Assembly (NCBI GenBank): GCA_023387735.1
Contig: JAEWHP010000041.1
Coordinates: forward strand, 1 to 64,000
Source of the DNA: Pseudomonadota bacterium
Lineage (GTDB): Bacteria; Pseudomonadota; Alphaproteobacteria; Rhizobiales; Xanthobacteraceae
Reading direction: 5' to 3'
DNA length: 64,000 bases
A program made the translations under genes and the position numbers. The first letter of the stretch is position 1; the number at the start of each line of letters is the position of its first letter. Below, one piece after another: positions 25,042 to 33,155 of the stretch. The notes under the pieces were generated by a model that saw nothing but the letters and a program-made list of their open reading frames with translations, was not told the DNA's origin and did not search any database.

Positions 25042-25470
25042 ATGCGCCTGACGTCGTTCACGGATTTTGCCTTGCGCGCGCTGATGCGGCTGGCCGGCGA
25101 GCCGGGCCGGTCGTTCGCGACCAACGAGATCGCGACCGAGTTCGGGATTTCCCGCAATCATCTGGCCAAGGTGGTGCGCGACCTCGCCGATAGCGGCTTC
25201 ATCAGCACCCAGCGCGGCGTTGGCGGCGGGTTCACGCTGGCGCGCCCGGCGCAGTCGATCACCATCGGCGAAGTGGTGCGGGCGCTGGAAGGGCCGGCGC
25301 TGGTCGAATGTTTTCGCGAGGATGGCGGCAATTGCGTGCTGAAGCCGCGCTGCCGGCTGAAGGCAAAGCTGGCGGCCGCGCGCGAAGCCTTCATGCGCGA
25401 GCTCGATACCACCACGCTTGCGGAATGCGCCTATCCGGCGCAGCCCCGACGAGTCCCTGCGCCCGCATGA
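25042..25470 (+). CDS. RrF2 family regulator, NsrR-like
   Basis: This 142-residue iron-sulphur-type repressor begins MRLTSFTDFALRALMRLA, which is typical of NsrR. The helix-turn-helix is ATNEIATEFGISRNHLAKVV and the wing region QRGVGGGFTLARP. Three cysteines at 89, 97 and 103 are placed to hold a cluster that nitric oxide would destroy. It is divergent from the globin gene and overlaps the next gene's possible start (ATGA). Confidence 0.9.
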   Translation: MRLTSFTDFALRALMRLAGEPGRSFATNEIATEFGISRNHLAKVVRDLADSGFISTQRGVGGGFTLARPAQSITIGEVVRALEGPALVECFREDGGNCVLKPRCRLKAKLAAAREAFMRELDTTTLAECAYPAQPRRVPAPA

Positions 25471-25493
25471 CCACTAGCAACGAGGTGCACCAC

Positions 25494-25784
25494 ATGAAAG
25501 CGATCGAATTCGAGGATGGCGCCGTGCAGATCGACGCTTCCATCGTCGCCGAAGGGCTCGGGCTTGCCCTGCCCAGGCTTCAGCGGGACATGCGCGAAGG
25601 CAAGATCACGAGCCTTGCCGAGCGTGGGATCGACGCCGACAGCGGCCGGCATCGCCTGACCTTCTTCTCTGCACACCGGCGCTTTCGCGTCGTGGTCGAC
25701 GCGACAGGCCTCATCATTCAGCGCTCGGCGGTCGACTTCGGGGATTCCTCGCTGCCGAAATCAGTGCACAAGCCCGGCGGATGA
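25494..25784 (+). CDS. DUF6522-like small protein
   Basis: The 96-residue protein begins MKAIEFEDGAVQIDASIVAE and carries MREGKITSLAERGIDAD-type and RHRLTFFSAHRRFRV blocks, which I associate with DUF6522. The ATG at 25494 has GAGGTG 6 bases upstream. An in-frame ATG at 25467 overlaps the stop of the NsrR-like gene and would add nine residues. It is co-transcribed with the regulator, so it may belong to the nitric-oxide response; the function is unknown. Its end overlaps the convergent SET gene by 24 bases. Confidence 0.75.
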   Translation: MKAIEFEDGAVQIDASIVAEGLGLALPRLQRDMREGKITSLAERGIDADSGRHRLTFFSAHRRFRVVVDATGLIIQRSAVDFGDSSLPKSVHKPGG

Positions 25785-26594
25785 AACCTCGGGGAGTGCC
25801 GCTGGCTCCGGCTGGAACACCGGCGCCGGCGCGGCGGCCTGAATCGTCATATCCGCCGGCTGCTCTTCGCTCGATTTTTTGCGGACACCCCTGACGCGGC
25901 CGTTGCCGTTCGCGTGCTTGCCATTGAGCGGTTTGCCGGCGCCCGACTTCGCCTTGAGCGCCTTGCCTTTGGAAACCGTCTTTTTGAGAGACTTGCCTTT
26001 GGGCGCCTTGCCCGCGGGCGAACCGCCGTTCAGCTTGAGCGCCTCCCGCTCCGCCTTCGCCTTTAGCTTGGCTTTGGCCTTCGCCTTCTCCTTGGCGAGC
26101 TTTTCAGCCTCCTTCAGCGCCTTGCGCTCGGCCTTGGCCCTGAGACGGGCCTTCTCCGCCCTCGCCTCGGCGCGCTGCTTCTTCCGCTTCTTCTCGCAGG
26201 CCGCGCACTTGCAGCCGATCGGCTTCAGATAGGCTTTGAAGTAATCCGTGCCGTAGTCGTAATTGATCTCCTCGCCCGGCTCGATGTTCTTGATGGCGCG
26301 GATGATAACCTTGCGCTTGCGCGGCTTGACGTCGGATTCCGCGTTCGGCTTGCAGGCGTGGTTGATGTAGCGCGCGATGTTCTTGCGCACCGAGCCATCG
26401 ATGGTCCAGCGGTCGTTCAGTTCGAACAAATACTTGTTCTCGATCGCGTCGTCTTTTTTCTTCTTGGAATCCAGCAGCGGGCCGAAATAGCGGATGATCT
26501 TGCTACCCTTCTTGATCGGTTTGGTGGCGAAGAGACCAAGTCCGGTACGGGAACGGCCGACGCGATAGGGTTTATTCGAAGGAATGGAGGGCAT
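25761..26594 (-). CDS. SET-domain protein methyltransferase with histone-H1-like tail
   Basis: Residues about 8-125 form a SET domain: GRSRTGLGLFATKPIKKG, the RYINHACKPNAE motif for S-adenosylmethionine and lysine binding, and GEEINYDYG with the catalytic Tyr. GCKCAAC at about 127-133 is a post-SET zinc motif. From residue about 134 to 235 the chain is almost only Lys, Ala, Glu, Arg and Gly, like eukaryotic H1 or bacterial histone-like tails. A Pro-rich end follows. The tail could bind DNA or be a methylation substrate (inference). The protein has 277 residues. Gene neighbours give no partner. Confidence 0.87.
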   Translation of the reverse strand: MPSIPSNKPYRVGRSRTGLGLFATKPIKKGSKIIRYFGPLLDSKKKKDDAIENKYLFELNDRWTIDGSVRKNIARYINHACKPNAESDVKPRKRKVIIRAIKNIEPGEEINYDYGTDYFKAYLKPIGCKCAACEKKRKKQRAEARAEKARLRAKAERKALKEAEKLAKEKAKAKAKLKAKAEREALKLNGGSPAGKAPKGKSLKKTVSKGKALKAKSGAGKPLNGKHANGNGRVRGVRKKSSEEQPADMTIQAAAPAPVFQPEPAALPEVSSAGLVH

Positions 26595-26754
26595 GACGAT
26601 CGATTTACTGCACGCTCGGGAAACGAGGGAAATTGCGAAGCCGACTTTCTAGGACGATTCCGTGACGATGTCAGGTATTTCGCGGCATTCCGTTGAACCT
26701 TCCCCAGCTTGCACGCGTCTGACCATCGAGGTTCCCCATGCGAAGACTGTTCGG

Positions 26755-27363
26755 ATGAAACGTTTCTCCTGCTTGTTGACCGGATTGGCCGTTGTCGCGC
26801 TGTCCGGCCCGCTTTCATCGGCGAAAGCCCAAACATTCAGCAGCAGCTATACGTCATCAGCGCCAAAGGACTGTCGCACGATCGGCAAGTCCAGCGAACG
26901 CAACAGCAGCGCCACACGGGCGTGTCCCGGCAAAGCGGGCCTTGCGGTGTTGGTCAGCGAGGACGATCTGCGCGAAACCGTCTCGGTCGGCCGCAACCAC
27001 AAGGCTGCTGCCGGGGAACCGGCGTCTCAGATCTGGTTCGGCCCCTTCAATTCGACCGCCCATACCGTCGAATGGCGGGCGGCGGACGGCAAGCCGTTCG
27101 CGATCATCCAGCGCTGGTTGATCGCCGACAGCGCCGATGAGGACAGGAACGGACGGCCGACGACAAAACCGATGCTGGCCGTGACACGATTGCCGCCCGG
27201 GCCGGTCTGCCATGTCGCCTACATCGATGGCCAGGCCAATCGCAATCCGAACGAACTCGCCCGCGCGGCCGCGGACAAATATGCCCGTGATTTCAACTGC
27301 GGCAAGGACGAAGTGAAGGTAGTTGGCGAACGCGGCCGCGCCGTCGAATTGGCGAAGCCATGA
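26755..27363 (+). CDS. Exported hypothetical protein
   Basis: The 202-residue protein starts MKRFSCLLTGLAVVALSG and has a signal peptide ending at SAKAQ. The mature part has four cysteines (in KDCRTIG, TRACPGK, GPVCHVAY and FNCGKDE), likely two disulphides. There is no family that I recognise. The frame is open 31 codons further up, but only this ATG gives a signal peptide. It is divergent from the SET gene. Confidence 0.7.
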   Translation: MKRFSCLLTGLAVVALSGPLSSAKAQTFSSSYTSSAPKDCRTIGKSSERNSSATRACPGKAGLAVLVSEDDLRETVSVGRNHKAAAGEPASQIWFGPFNSTAHTVEWRAADGKPFAIIQRWLIADSADEDRNGRPTTKPMLAVTRLPPGPVCHVAYIDGQANRNPNELARAAADKYARDFNCGKDEVKVVGERGRAVELAKP

Positions 27364-27514
27364 TGCCGGACGGCCCCGTGGCATTTCCTTATTCAATCCA
27401 ATCCGATAACGGGCTGGGCGTGTTTTTGCCGTATTAACGTCAAAGCTACCGGCTTGAGTGCAATGATGTTGTTGTCGAACCATGGTATCTAACGCGGCCT
27501 CGAGCGGAGCAGCG

Positions 27515-27847
27515 ATGTATACGAAACTCCTGGCACTCCTCGTTACCGGCCTTGCGCTGTCCGGCTGCTGTGTTTCCGGCACCGGCTGCAACGCGCCGGT
27601 GGCCGCAGCGCCGATTGCCTGGGACGGCTTGGGTGAGGCACCGACGGGAAGTGCCGAGCCCGGCGAGGTCAAGCGACCGAAGCGGCGCACTGCGCGCAAT
27701 CAGGAGATCATCGTCGGCCCGCTCGGCGATGCCCCGCCCCGGACCGAAGCCAAGGCGCGGTACGACGAGTGGACGCGCCTGCCCAACGAAGATCCGGAAG
27801 CCGACGCGAGACTCGCGCGGCAAATCAAGATCTGCCGGAACTGCTGA
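27515..27847 (+). CDS. Small lipoprotein, 110 residues
   Basis: The ATG at 27515 has GGAG 8 bases upstream. The signal ends in the lipobox ALSGC (Cys18). The mature part is short and charged with no recognised domain, and it ends in an ICRNC pair of cysteines. It stands alone between two unrelated genes. Confidence 0.65.
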   Translation: MYTKLLALLVTGLALSGCCVSGTGCNAPVAAAPIAWDGLGEAPTGSAEPGEVKRPKRRTARNQEIIVGPLGDAPPRTEAKARYDEWTRLPNEDPEADARLARQIKICRNC

Positions 27848-27893
27848 TCCGCTCGCGATTGCTGATGTGGCACGACGACAGACGTGACTGATG

Positions 27894-28535
27894 TCACGCC
27901 TTTTCCTTCGCCTGCCGATAGCGCTGCAATAGCCGTTCGCCCCTAGCGGCAATCCGACGTGCCGCCGCTGCCGTCTTCGGAACCGGCTCACCCCAGGCAT
28001 GAGCCGACAACGCATGCCGCGTCGGCCTTCCGTCCTCGTCAACCAGCGGCGGCAATTTCTTGCGGCCGGAAAACCGTACCGCCCAGCTGCCTTTGCGGCG
28101 CATGTCCTGTGGCGTCATCTCGGATGATTTCGTCGTCACGCCGGGCTTGAGGTGCGAGCCGTCCTTGCGCGCGAACGCCTTGCGTCCGGCGGCGGTCAGT
28201 CCACCCTTCGGATCTTTCTCACGGGCCTTCGCAGATTTCCCGGAGGCCTTCCTGGTGGCCTTCTTCGTGGCGGCACGCTTGCGCCCTGCCTTCTGCGCCG
28301 TGCGTTTCTTCGCGGCTTTCCTGGTTGTTTTCTTGGCGTTCTTCTTGGCGGCTTTCCTGGCCGAAGTCTTCGATGCCATGCGCATGTTGTCCACGAGATT
28401 GGGGTAAGGACGGCCCGCCCGGCGTGCACGCGCCTTCGCCGCCGATTTCTGCGAAGACGTCAAATGTCTTGATGACTTGCCCGCGCGCTTGCGCGGATTG
28501 GGACGCTTCCAGGGAGCACGTGGTGTTCTTGCCAT
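27894..28535 (-). CDS. Lys/Ala-rich histone-H1-like protein with DUF6321-like domain
   Basis: This basic protein has 213 residues. Residues about 1-50 are Arg/Lys-rich, residues about 53-110 are a Lys/Ala/Arg repeat of H1 type (KKNAKKTTRKAAKKRT). The C-terminal half carries GGLTAAGRKAFARKDGSHLK and ARGERLLQRYRQ, which I associate with DUF6321. The composition suggests nucleic-acid binding. It lies about 1.3 kb from the SET-domain gene, whose tail has similar composition. Confidence 0.75.
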   Translation of the reverse strand: MARTPRAPWKRPNPRKRAGKSSRHLTSSQKSAAKARARRAGRPYPNLVDNMRMASKTSARKAAKKNAKKTTRKAAKKRTAQKAGRKRAATKKATRKASGKSAKAREKDPKGGLTAAGRKAFARKDGSHLKPGVTTKSSEMTPQDMRRKGSWAVRFSGRKKLPPLVDEDGRPTRHALSAHAWGEPVPKTAAAARRIAARGERLLQRYRQAKEKA

Positions 28536-28576
28536 GCGCTCTCAACGCCCGAATGCGTCGAGAGTTTCCACCTCGC

Positions 28577-29314
28577 CTAGGTCGCGCCCAGCGGCCGTGG
28601 CACGGTCGAGCGCAGCATGGCGTCCAGCAACTGATCGACACCAGTTCCCGCGGGCAGCCGGTGCAGGATGTCCTCCAGCCTTCCATCGAGCAGCAGCGTG
28701 GTGAAGCCATGCACCAGCGACCACGCGCGCGCGATCGCAGCGGCCTGGTCAAGCGACAACGCTCCCAGCGCCTCTCCGGCGAGGTTTTCATTGCGGCCGG
28801 CACCGACTGCTTTCGCGAGGCCCTCGAAGGATGCGGTCGCCGCCTCGTGCAGCGACGGCCGCGACATGTCGAGCCGCTCGGTGCGGAACATCAGCCCGTA
28901 CATTCCGGGGCACGCCTGCGCGTAGGCGACATAGGCCTTGGCGCGCGCCAATGCCTGCATCAGCGGGTTGGTATCGGTCTTCCCCGCCGCGACCATCGCC
29001 TCGTTGAATCGGCGGAAACCGATCGCGGCGAGCTCGCTCAGAAGTCCGGAGAGATCGCCGAAATGATGGGTCGGGGCGGCATGCGAGACGCCGGCCTCGC
29101 GCGCCACTGCGCGCAGCGTCAGGCCCGGCAGCCCCTCACGCTCCAGCACCCGCTCGGCAGCAGCCAGCAGAGCGTCGTGCAGATCGCCGTGATGATAAGG
29201 CGTCTCGCCCGACGCACGGCGCCGCCGGTTGGCTGGCCGCTCAGTCACGGCCCTCGCCGGCCTGCGCTTCGCTACGGGACGGGTCGTTCGGGTTTCTCTC
29301 GAAGTTCTGGTCAT
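28577..29314 (-). CDS. TetR/AcrR family regulator
   Basis: This is a 245-residue repressor starting at ATG 29314. A basic N-terminal extension precedes the helix-turn-helix (residues about 42-90: LHDALLAAAERVLEREGLPG, LRAVAREAGVSHAAPTHHFG). The ligand domain is of the WHG type (AYAQACPGMYGLMF, IARAWSLVHGFTTLLLDGRL). It is divergent from a carotenoid oxygenase gene; two GTAAAGAT-type operator sites lie in between and recur before the gene at 31531. Confidence 0.92.
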   Translation of the reverse strand: MTRTSRETRTTRPVAKRRPARAVTERPANRRRRASGETPYHHGDLHDALLAAAERVLEREGLPGLTLRAVAREAGVSHAAPTHHFGDLSGLLSELAAIGFRRFNEAMVAAGKTDTNPLMQALARAKAYVAYAQACPGMYGLMFRTERLDMSRPSLHEAATASFEGLAKAVGAGRNENLAGEALGALSLDQAAAIARAWSLVHGFTTLLLDGRLEDILHRLPAGTGVDQLLDAMLRSTVPRPLGAT

Positions 29315-29336
29315 GTGAATCCTTATAGTCACAATT

Positions 29337-29407
29337 TTTACACTGTAAAGATTTTGCTTGACCGTGGATCACAACGTCCTTACTGATATCTTTACGATGT
29401 AAAGATA
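29337..29407 (+). promoter_or_regulatory. Promoter flanked by two TetR-type operators
   Basis: Upstream site: TTTAC-ACT-GTAAA (29337-29349), continuing as GTAAAGAT. Downstream site: TATCTTTAC-GAT-GTAAAGATA (29387-29407), a perfect 9-3-9 inverted repeat. Between them, TTGACC begins about 8 bases past the first site and a TACTGA-like -10 follows after 17 bases. The layout lets the repressor cover both sides of the promoter. The same module occurs at 31443-31511. Confidence 0.75.
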
Positions 29408-29428
29408 ATCAACCGGAGGAAGCGTGCG

Positions 29429-30835
29429 ATGCTCGACCAGGTCAAGACCGAGGCGGCCCGAACCAATCTGGCGCCGATCCCGATGGAGTGCGATGCGCCG
29501 TTCCTCAAAGTGACGGGCGAACTGCCGCGCGAACTCAACGGCACGCTCTATCGCAACGGCCCCAACCCGCAGTTCGACGCGCCCGGCGCGCACTGGTTCC
29601 TCGGCGACGGCATGCTGCACGCCTTCCACCTGGAGAACGGCCGCGCCAGCTATCGCAACCGCTGGGTCCGCACCCCGAAATGGCTGGCCGAGCACGACGC
29701 CGGCCGCGCGATATTCGGCGGCTTCGGCGGCAGGAAACTGCCGGACGCCCCCGCCACCTCATGCACCGATACCGGCGTCGCCAACACCAACGTCATCTTC
29801 CACGCCGGAAAGCTGCTGGCGCTTGAGGAAGGCCATCTGCCGACCGAGATCGAGCCAGGCACGCTAAATCGCCTCGGCTATTGCGACTACAAGGGCGCGA
29901 TCAAGGGCCCCTTCACCGCGCATCCAAAGATCGACCCTGTCACAGGCGAAATGGTGTTCTTCGGCTACAACGCGGCGGGGCCCCTCACGCCTGCCCTCTC
30001 CTTCGGATCGGTCAACGCCGACGGCGAGGTGACGCGGTTCGATCGTTTCGATGCGCCCTATGCCAGCATGGTGCACGACTTCATCGTCACCGAAAACCAT
30101 ATGCTGTTTCCGATCCTGCCGATCACCGGCAGCATGGAGCGGGCGATGCGCGGCAGGCCGCCCTACGCCTGGGAGCCCGAGAAAGGCGCCTATGTCTGCA
30201 TCATGAAGCGCAATGGCTCGACCAGCGACCTCGTCTGGTTCCGCGCCGAAAGCTGCTACGTCTTCCACATCATGAATGCGTGGGAAGAACGCAACCGCAT
30301 CGTCGCCGACGTGATGCAGTTCGAGGAAGCGCCGCTGTTCACCCACCCCGACGGCTCCAAGACCGACCCGCAGAAATCGCGCGCGCGATATTGCCGTTGG
30401 ACCTTCGACCTCGCGGGCAATACCGACCGCTTCACGCAGACCTATCTCGACGATCTCACCGGCGAATTCCCGCGCATCGACGACCGCCGCGCGGGCCAGG
30501 CCAACAGCCACGGCTGGTACGCCTGCGCCAACCCTGACCTGCCGATGTTCGGCGCGCTTTCCGGCATCGTGCATGTCGACGGCAAGGGCAAGCGCCTCGG
30601 CAATTACCTGCTGCCCGCCGGCGACACCATTTCCGAACCCGTGTTCGTCGAGCGCGGCGCCGATGCGGCAGAAGGCGACGGCTGGCTGCTCGCCGCCGTC
30701 TGGCGCGCGCAGGAGAACCGCAGCGATCTCGCGGTGTTCAACGCGAAAGACGTCGAAGCCGGCCCGGTCGCTCTCGTACATCTCGGCCATCGCGTGCCGG
30801 ATGGTTTTCACGGCAACTGGGTTAGCGCGGAGTAG
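29429..30835 (+). CDS. Carotenoid oxygenase family protein
   Basis: This 468-residue non-haem iron dioxygenase cleaves double bonds of carotenoids, apocarotenoids or stilbene-type lignin compounds. The four iron-binding histidines are placed as in the family: AHPKIDPVTGEM, MVHDFIVTENH, YVFHIMNAWEE and DGFHGNWV near the C-terminus. CGGAGGA precedes the ATG by 8 bases. It starts 22 bases after the downstream TetR-type operator, so it is the main target of the divergent regulator. The exact substrate cannot be told from sequence. Confidence 0.92.
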   Translation: MLDQVKTEAARTNLAPIPMECDAPFLKVTGELPRELNGTLYRNGPNPQFDAPGAHWFLGDGMLHAFHLENGRASYRNRWVRTPKWLAEHDAGRAIFGGFGGRKLPDAPATSCTDTGVANTNVIFHAGKLLALEEGHLPTEIEPGTLNRLGYCDYKGAIKGPFTAHPKIDPVTGEMVFFGYNAAGPLTPALSFGSVNADGEVTRFDRFDAPYASMVHDFIVTENHMLFPILPITGSMERAMRGRPPYAWEPEKGAYVCIMKRNGSTSDLVWFRAESCYVFHIMNAWEERNRIVADVMQFEEAPLFTHPDGSKTDPQKSRARYCRWTFDLAGNTDRFTQTYLDDLTGEFPRIDDRRAGQANSHGWYACANPDLPMFGALSGIVHVDGKGKRLGNYLLPAGDTISEPVFVERGADAAEGDGWLLAAVWRAQENRSDLAVFNAKDVEAGPVALVHLGHRVPDGFHGNWVSAE

Positions 30836-30846
30836 AGCCAAGCACT

Positions 30847-30939
30847 GTCATTCCGGGGCGCGCAGAGCGCGAACCCGGAATCCAGAGGTTACTTATCTCG
30901 AGATTCCGGGTTCGATGCTGCGCATCGCCCCGGAATGAC
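30847..30939. repeat. Dispersed palindromic repeat, family A copy 2
   Basis: It opens with GTCATTCCGGGGCGCGCAGA and closes with GCATCGCCCCGGAATGAC. It lies between the carotenoid oxygenase and MAPEG genes and could form a long hairpin in their shared transcript. Confidence 0.88.
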
Positions 30940-30971
30940 GTCGTTGATGGATAAACCCCCGAGGAGCCCCC

Positions 30972-31379
30972 ATGTACCTGCCCTCGATCACGTCGGCGTA
31001 TCTCGCCGTCCTCGCCCTGCTCTACACCGTCCTCGCCCTTCAGGTCGGGCGGCTGCGCCAGCGGGACCGCGCCGCCTTCGGCGACAATGGAAGCCTGGCG
31101 CTGCGCAGCGCGATCCGCGCGCATGCCAACTTCATCGAATACGTGCCGATCATCACGCTGATGGTTGCGATGCTTGAGATGTCCGGACTCGCAGGTGTGT
31201 GGGTGCATCTGTTGATGGGCGCGCTGCTGGTCTCGCGGCTGCTGCATCCGTTTGGCATGTACGCCGCGCCCAATACGCTGCAATTCCGCATCGGCCGGGT
31301 CGGCGGCATCACCATCACGCTGGTTTTGCTCCTCGCCTCCGCCCTGACGATCCTGTTGCGCGCCCTGGTCGGAGCTTAG
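30972..31379 (+). CDS. MAPEG family membrane protein
   Basis: This 135-residue protein has four membrane helices and belongs to the eicosanoid/glutathione-metabolism membrane protein family. The helix 1-2 motif LRSAIRAHANFIEYVPI is typical. GAGGAG precedes the ATG. Some relatives use glutathione to conjugate or reduce lipophilic electrophiles. It follows the carotenoid oxygenase in the TetR-controlled stretch, so it may act on aldehyde products of that enzyme (inference). Confidence 0.88.
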   Translation: MYLPSITSAYLAVLALLYTVLALQVGRLRQRDRAAFGDNGSLALRSAIRAHANFIEYVPIITLMVAMLEMSGLAGVWVHLLMGALLVSRLLHPFGMYAAPNTLQFRIGRVGGITITLVLLLASALTILLRALVGA

Positions 31380-31442
31380 CTGCGGCCCCTCCCAGCGTAT
31401 GCAACTGCGAATACGTCACTTTTTGCCAGATCAGCTGCTATT

Positions 31443-31511
31443 TTGACACTGTAAAGATTTTCCTTGACGAATGCTGCGCTCGATCCTAGTGTATCTTTAC
31501 GGTGTAAAGAT
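31443..31511 (+). promoter_or_regulatory. Second copy of the TetR-type operator/promoter module
   Basis: The upstream site reads GAC-ACT-GTAAAGAT (31445-31458). TTGACG follows, then TAGTGT after 17 bases. The downstream site is ATCTTTAC-GGT-GTAAAGAT (31493-31511), a perfect 8-3-8 repeat. The centres of the two sites are 53 bases apart, against 54 in the module at 29337-29407, and the flanking bases CTGTAAAGATTTT and CTTGAC are also conserved. Confidence 0.75.
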
Positions 31512-31530
31512 TAAGCCCCGAGACGCTGCC

Positions 31531-32109
31531 ATGGCCATCTTCCTGATCCTAGCCCCCTTCGGTTCGTTCGCGCTGCTGATGCTGGTGACCTCAGCGCAAG
31601 TCAGCCTGTTCGCGGCGGCGGCGATCTGCATCGCCGTCATCGGCGTGGACATCTATCGCGGCCGGTCGATCAAGATGCTCGGCGCGGGCTGCGTCGTCGT
31701 CTTCACCGGCCTTGGCGCCTATGTCACGCTCGTCGACCCCACCCTGAGCACCTCCGCCGTTAAGCTTGCGACCGATGTCGGCGTGCTCGCGATCTCGCTG
31801 GCGTCGCTGATCATCCGCAAGCCATTCGTGCTGCAATATGCGCTCGAGGCGGTCGATGCCGAGACGGCAAAGCTGCCAGGCTTCATGAAGGCGACCTACG
31901 TCATCACCTGGGCGTGGACCGGCGCCTTCGTCCTGATGATCATCGGCAACGTGCTCACGATCTACGTACCGGGCCTGCCGCTCTGGTCGGGGCTCGCCAT
32001 TGCGTTTGCCGCCCGCAACAGTGCCGCCTATTTCACGACATGGTATCCCCAATATCGCAAGGCGAAGTATGCTGCCCCGCCGGCAAACGCCCTGCCCGGC
32101 ACCAATTGA
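31531..32109 (+). CDS. Integral membrane protein of the TetR regulon
   Basis: The 192-residue protein has five or six hydrophobic helices. It starts at ATG 31531; an open frame further upstream would run through the operator and is not credible. The stretch IRKPFVLQYALEAVDAETAK and the WAWTGAFVLMIIGN helix recall septation-protein-like membrane families, but I am not sure. It starts 20 bases past the downstream operator site and is followed by a YciB/IspZ-like gene after 47 bases. Confidence 0.75.
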   Translation: MAIFLILAPFGSFALLMLVTSAQVSLFAAAAICIAVIGVDIYRGRSIKMLGAGCVVVFTGLGAYVTLVDPTLSTSAVKLATDVGVLAISLASLIIRKPFVLQYALEAVDAETAKLPGFMKATYVITWAWTGAFVLMIIGNVLTIYVPGLPLWSGLAIAFAARNSAAYFTTWYPQYRKAKYAAPPANALPGTN

Positions 32110-32156
32110 GACCTTTCTTTCAAAGCCGAACCAGCCATTCAGCAGAGAGCAAAACG

Positions 32157-32714
32157 ATGAAGGACGTGTTCGCCAGACTGGGCGCCGATTTTTTCTCCAC
32201 CATCCTGTTCCTTGCGATCTATCTCGCCACCGACAACGTGCTGCTGGCGACCGGCGTCGCCATCGCGGGCGCGGTGGCGCAGGTGATCTACTTCCGCATC
32301 AAGGGCAAGGAACTCGGCTACATGACCTGGGCGAGCCTCGCACTCGTCATCGTGCTCGGCAGCGCGACGCTGCTCACGCATGACCCTCGCTTCGTACTGG
32401 CGAAGCCTGCCATCGGTCATTTCGCGATCGGCGCCATCATGCTCAAGCGCGGCTGGATGCTGCGCTACCTGCCTCCGATCGTGACCCAGACCATTCCCGA
32501 ATACGCGACGTTTGCGGGCTACGCCTGGGCCGCGCTGATGTTTGCGCTCGGCGCCGGCACGATCGGCATCGCGATGACCGGCGACATGAAGCTGTGGACG
32601 TTCTACGTGACGGTCGTGCTGGTCGGCGCCAAGATTGCCGCCTTTGCAATTCAATACATCGCGTTTCGAATTCTGGTCGGCAGCCGCCTCCGCGCCGCCG
32701 CCCAGCGCGCCTGA
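32157..32714 (+). CDS. YciB/IspZ-like inner-membrane protein
   Basis: This 185-residue protein has five or six helices. The run GHFAIGAIMLKRGWMLRYLPP matches the hallmark of YciB (intracellular septation protein A) family proteins, which affect envelope synthesis. It sits second in the operon behind the repeated TetR-type promoter. It is unlikely to be the housekeeping copy because of this context (inference). Confidence 0.8.
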   Translation: MKDVFARLGADFFSTILFLAIYLATDNVLLATGVAIAGAVAQVIYFRIKGKELGYMTWASLALVIVLGSATLLTHDPRFVLAKPAIGHFAIGAIMLKRGWMLRYLPPIVTQTIPEYATFAGYAWAALMFALGAGTIGIAMTGDMKLWTFYVTVVLVGAKIAAFAIQYIAFRILVGSRLRAAAQRA

Positions 32715-32797
32715 AAATACGCGTCAAAAGTACACTTGAGGCGCTTGGGCTTGTATGGCGAGATAGGCTATACCGCCGCACGCGTTTAGCGGATCTC

Positions 32798-32816
32798 GCA
32801 AGCCATTCCGGCTTGC
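32798..32816 (+). promoter_or_regulatory. Hairpin in the leader of the 98-residue gene
   Basis: GCAAGCC-ATTCC-GGCTTGC is a perfect 7-bp stem, 25 bases upstream of the start codon and just before the ribosome site. It could be the end of the preceding transcript or a leader element. Confidence 0.35.
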
Positions 32817-32841
32817 AGGGGAAATATCGGGGAGGACAGCA

Positions 32842-33138
32842 ATGGCCGTGGACGGAAACTGGAATATCACCCTCAGCACGCCGATGGGCGAGCGCAAGAC
32901 CACGCTGACCCTTTTGAACTCCGGCGGCACGCTGACGGGCACCCAGGGCGCCGATGGCCAGTCCACCGAAATCTTCGACGGCGCCGTTAGCGGCGACACC
33001 GTCAACTGGAAGGTCTCGATCACCAACCCGATGCCGCTGACGCTCGAGTTCATCGGCAAGGTCTCCGGCGACAGCATGTCCGGCGAAGCGGGTATTGGCC
33101 CGATGGGCAGCTTTCCGTTCACCGGCACGCGGGTGTAA
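32842..33138 (+). CDS. Small beta-rich hypothetical protein
   Basis: The 98-residue protein begins MAVDGNWNITLSTPMGERKT and has a strong ribosome site (GGGGAGGA). Alternating hydrophobic strands and Gly turns (NSGGTLTGTQGADGQ, GAVSGDTVNWKVS) suggest a small beta-barrel. There is no signal peptide. I do not recognise a family name; similar short proteins exist in rhizobia. Confidence 0.75.
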   Translation: MAVDGNWNITLSTPMGERKTTLTLLNSGGTLTGTQGADGQSTEIFDGAVSGDTVNWKVSITNPMPLTLEFIGKVSGDSMSGEAGIGPMGSFPFTGTRV

Positions 33139-33155
33139 GCCGATCGCGAGGCGGC

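Noticed and set aside
24489..25784. Defence or toxin-antitoxin system
   Set aside because: The small genes here fit a nitric-oxide response unit with a clear operator; no toxin or nuclease motif is seen.
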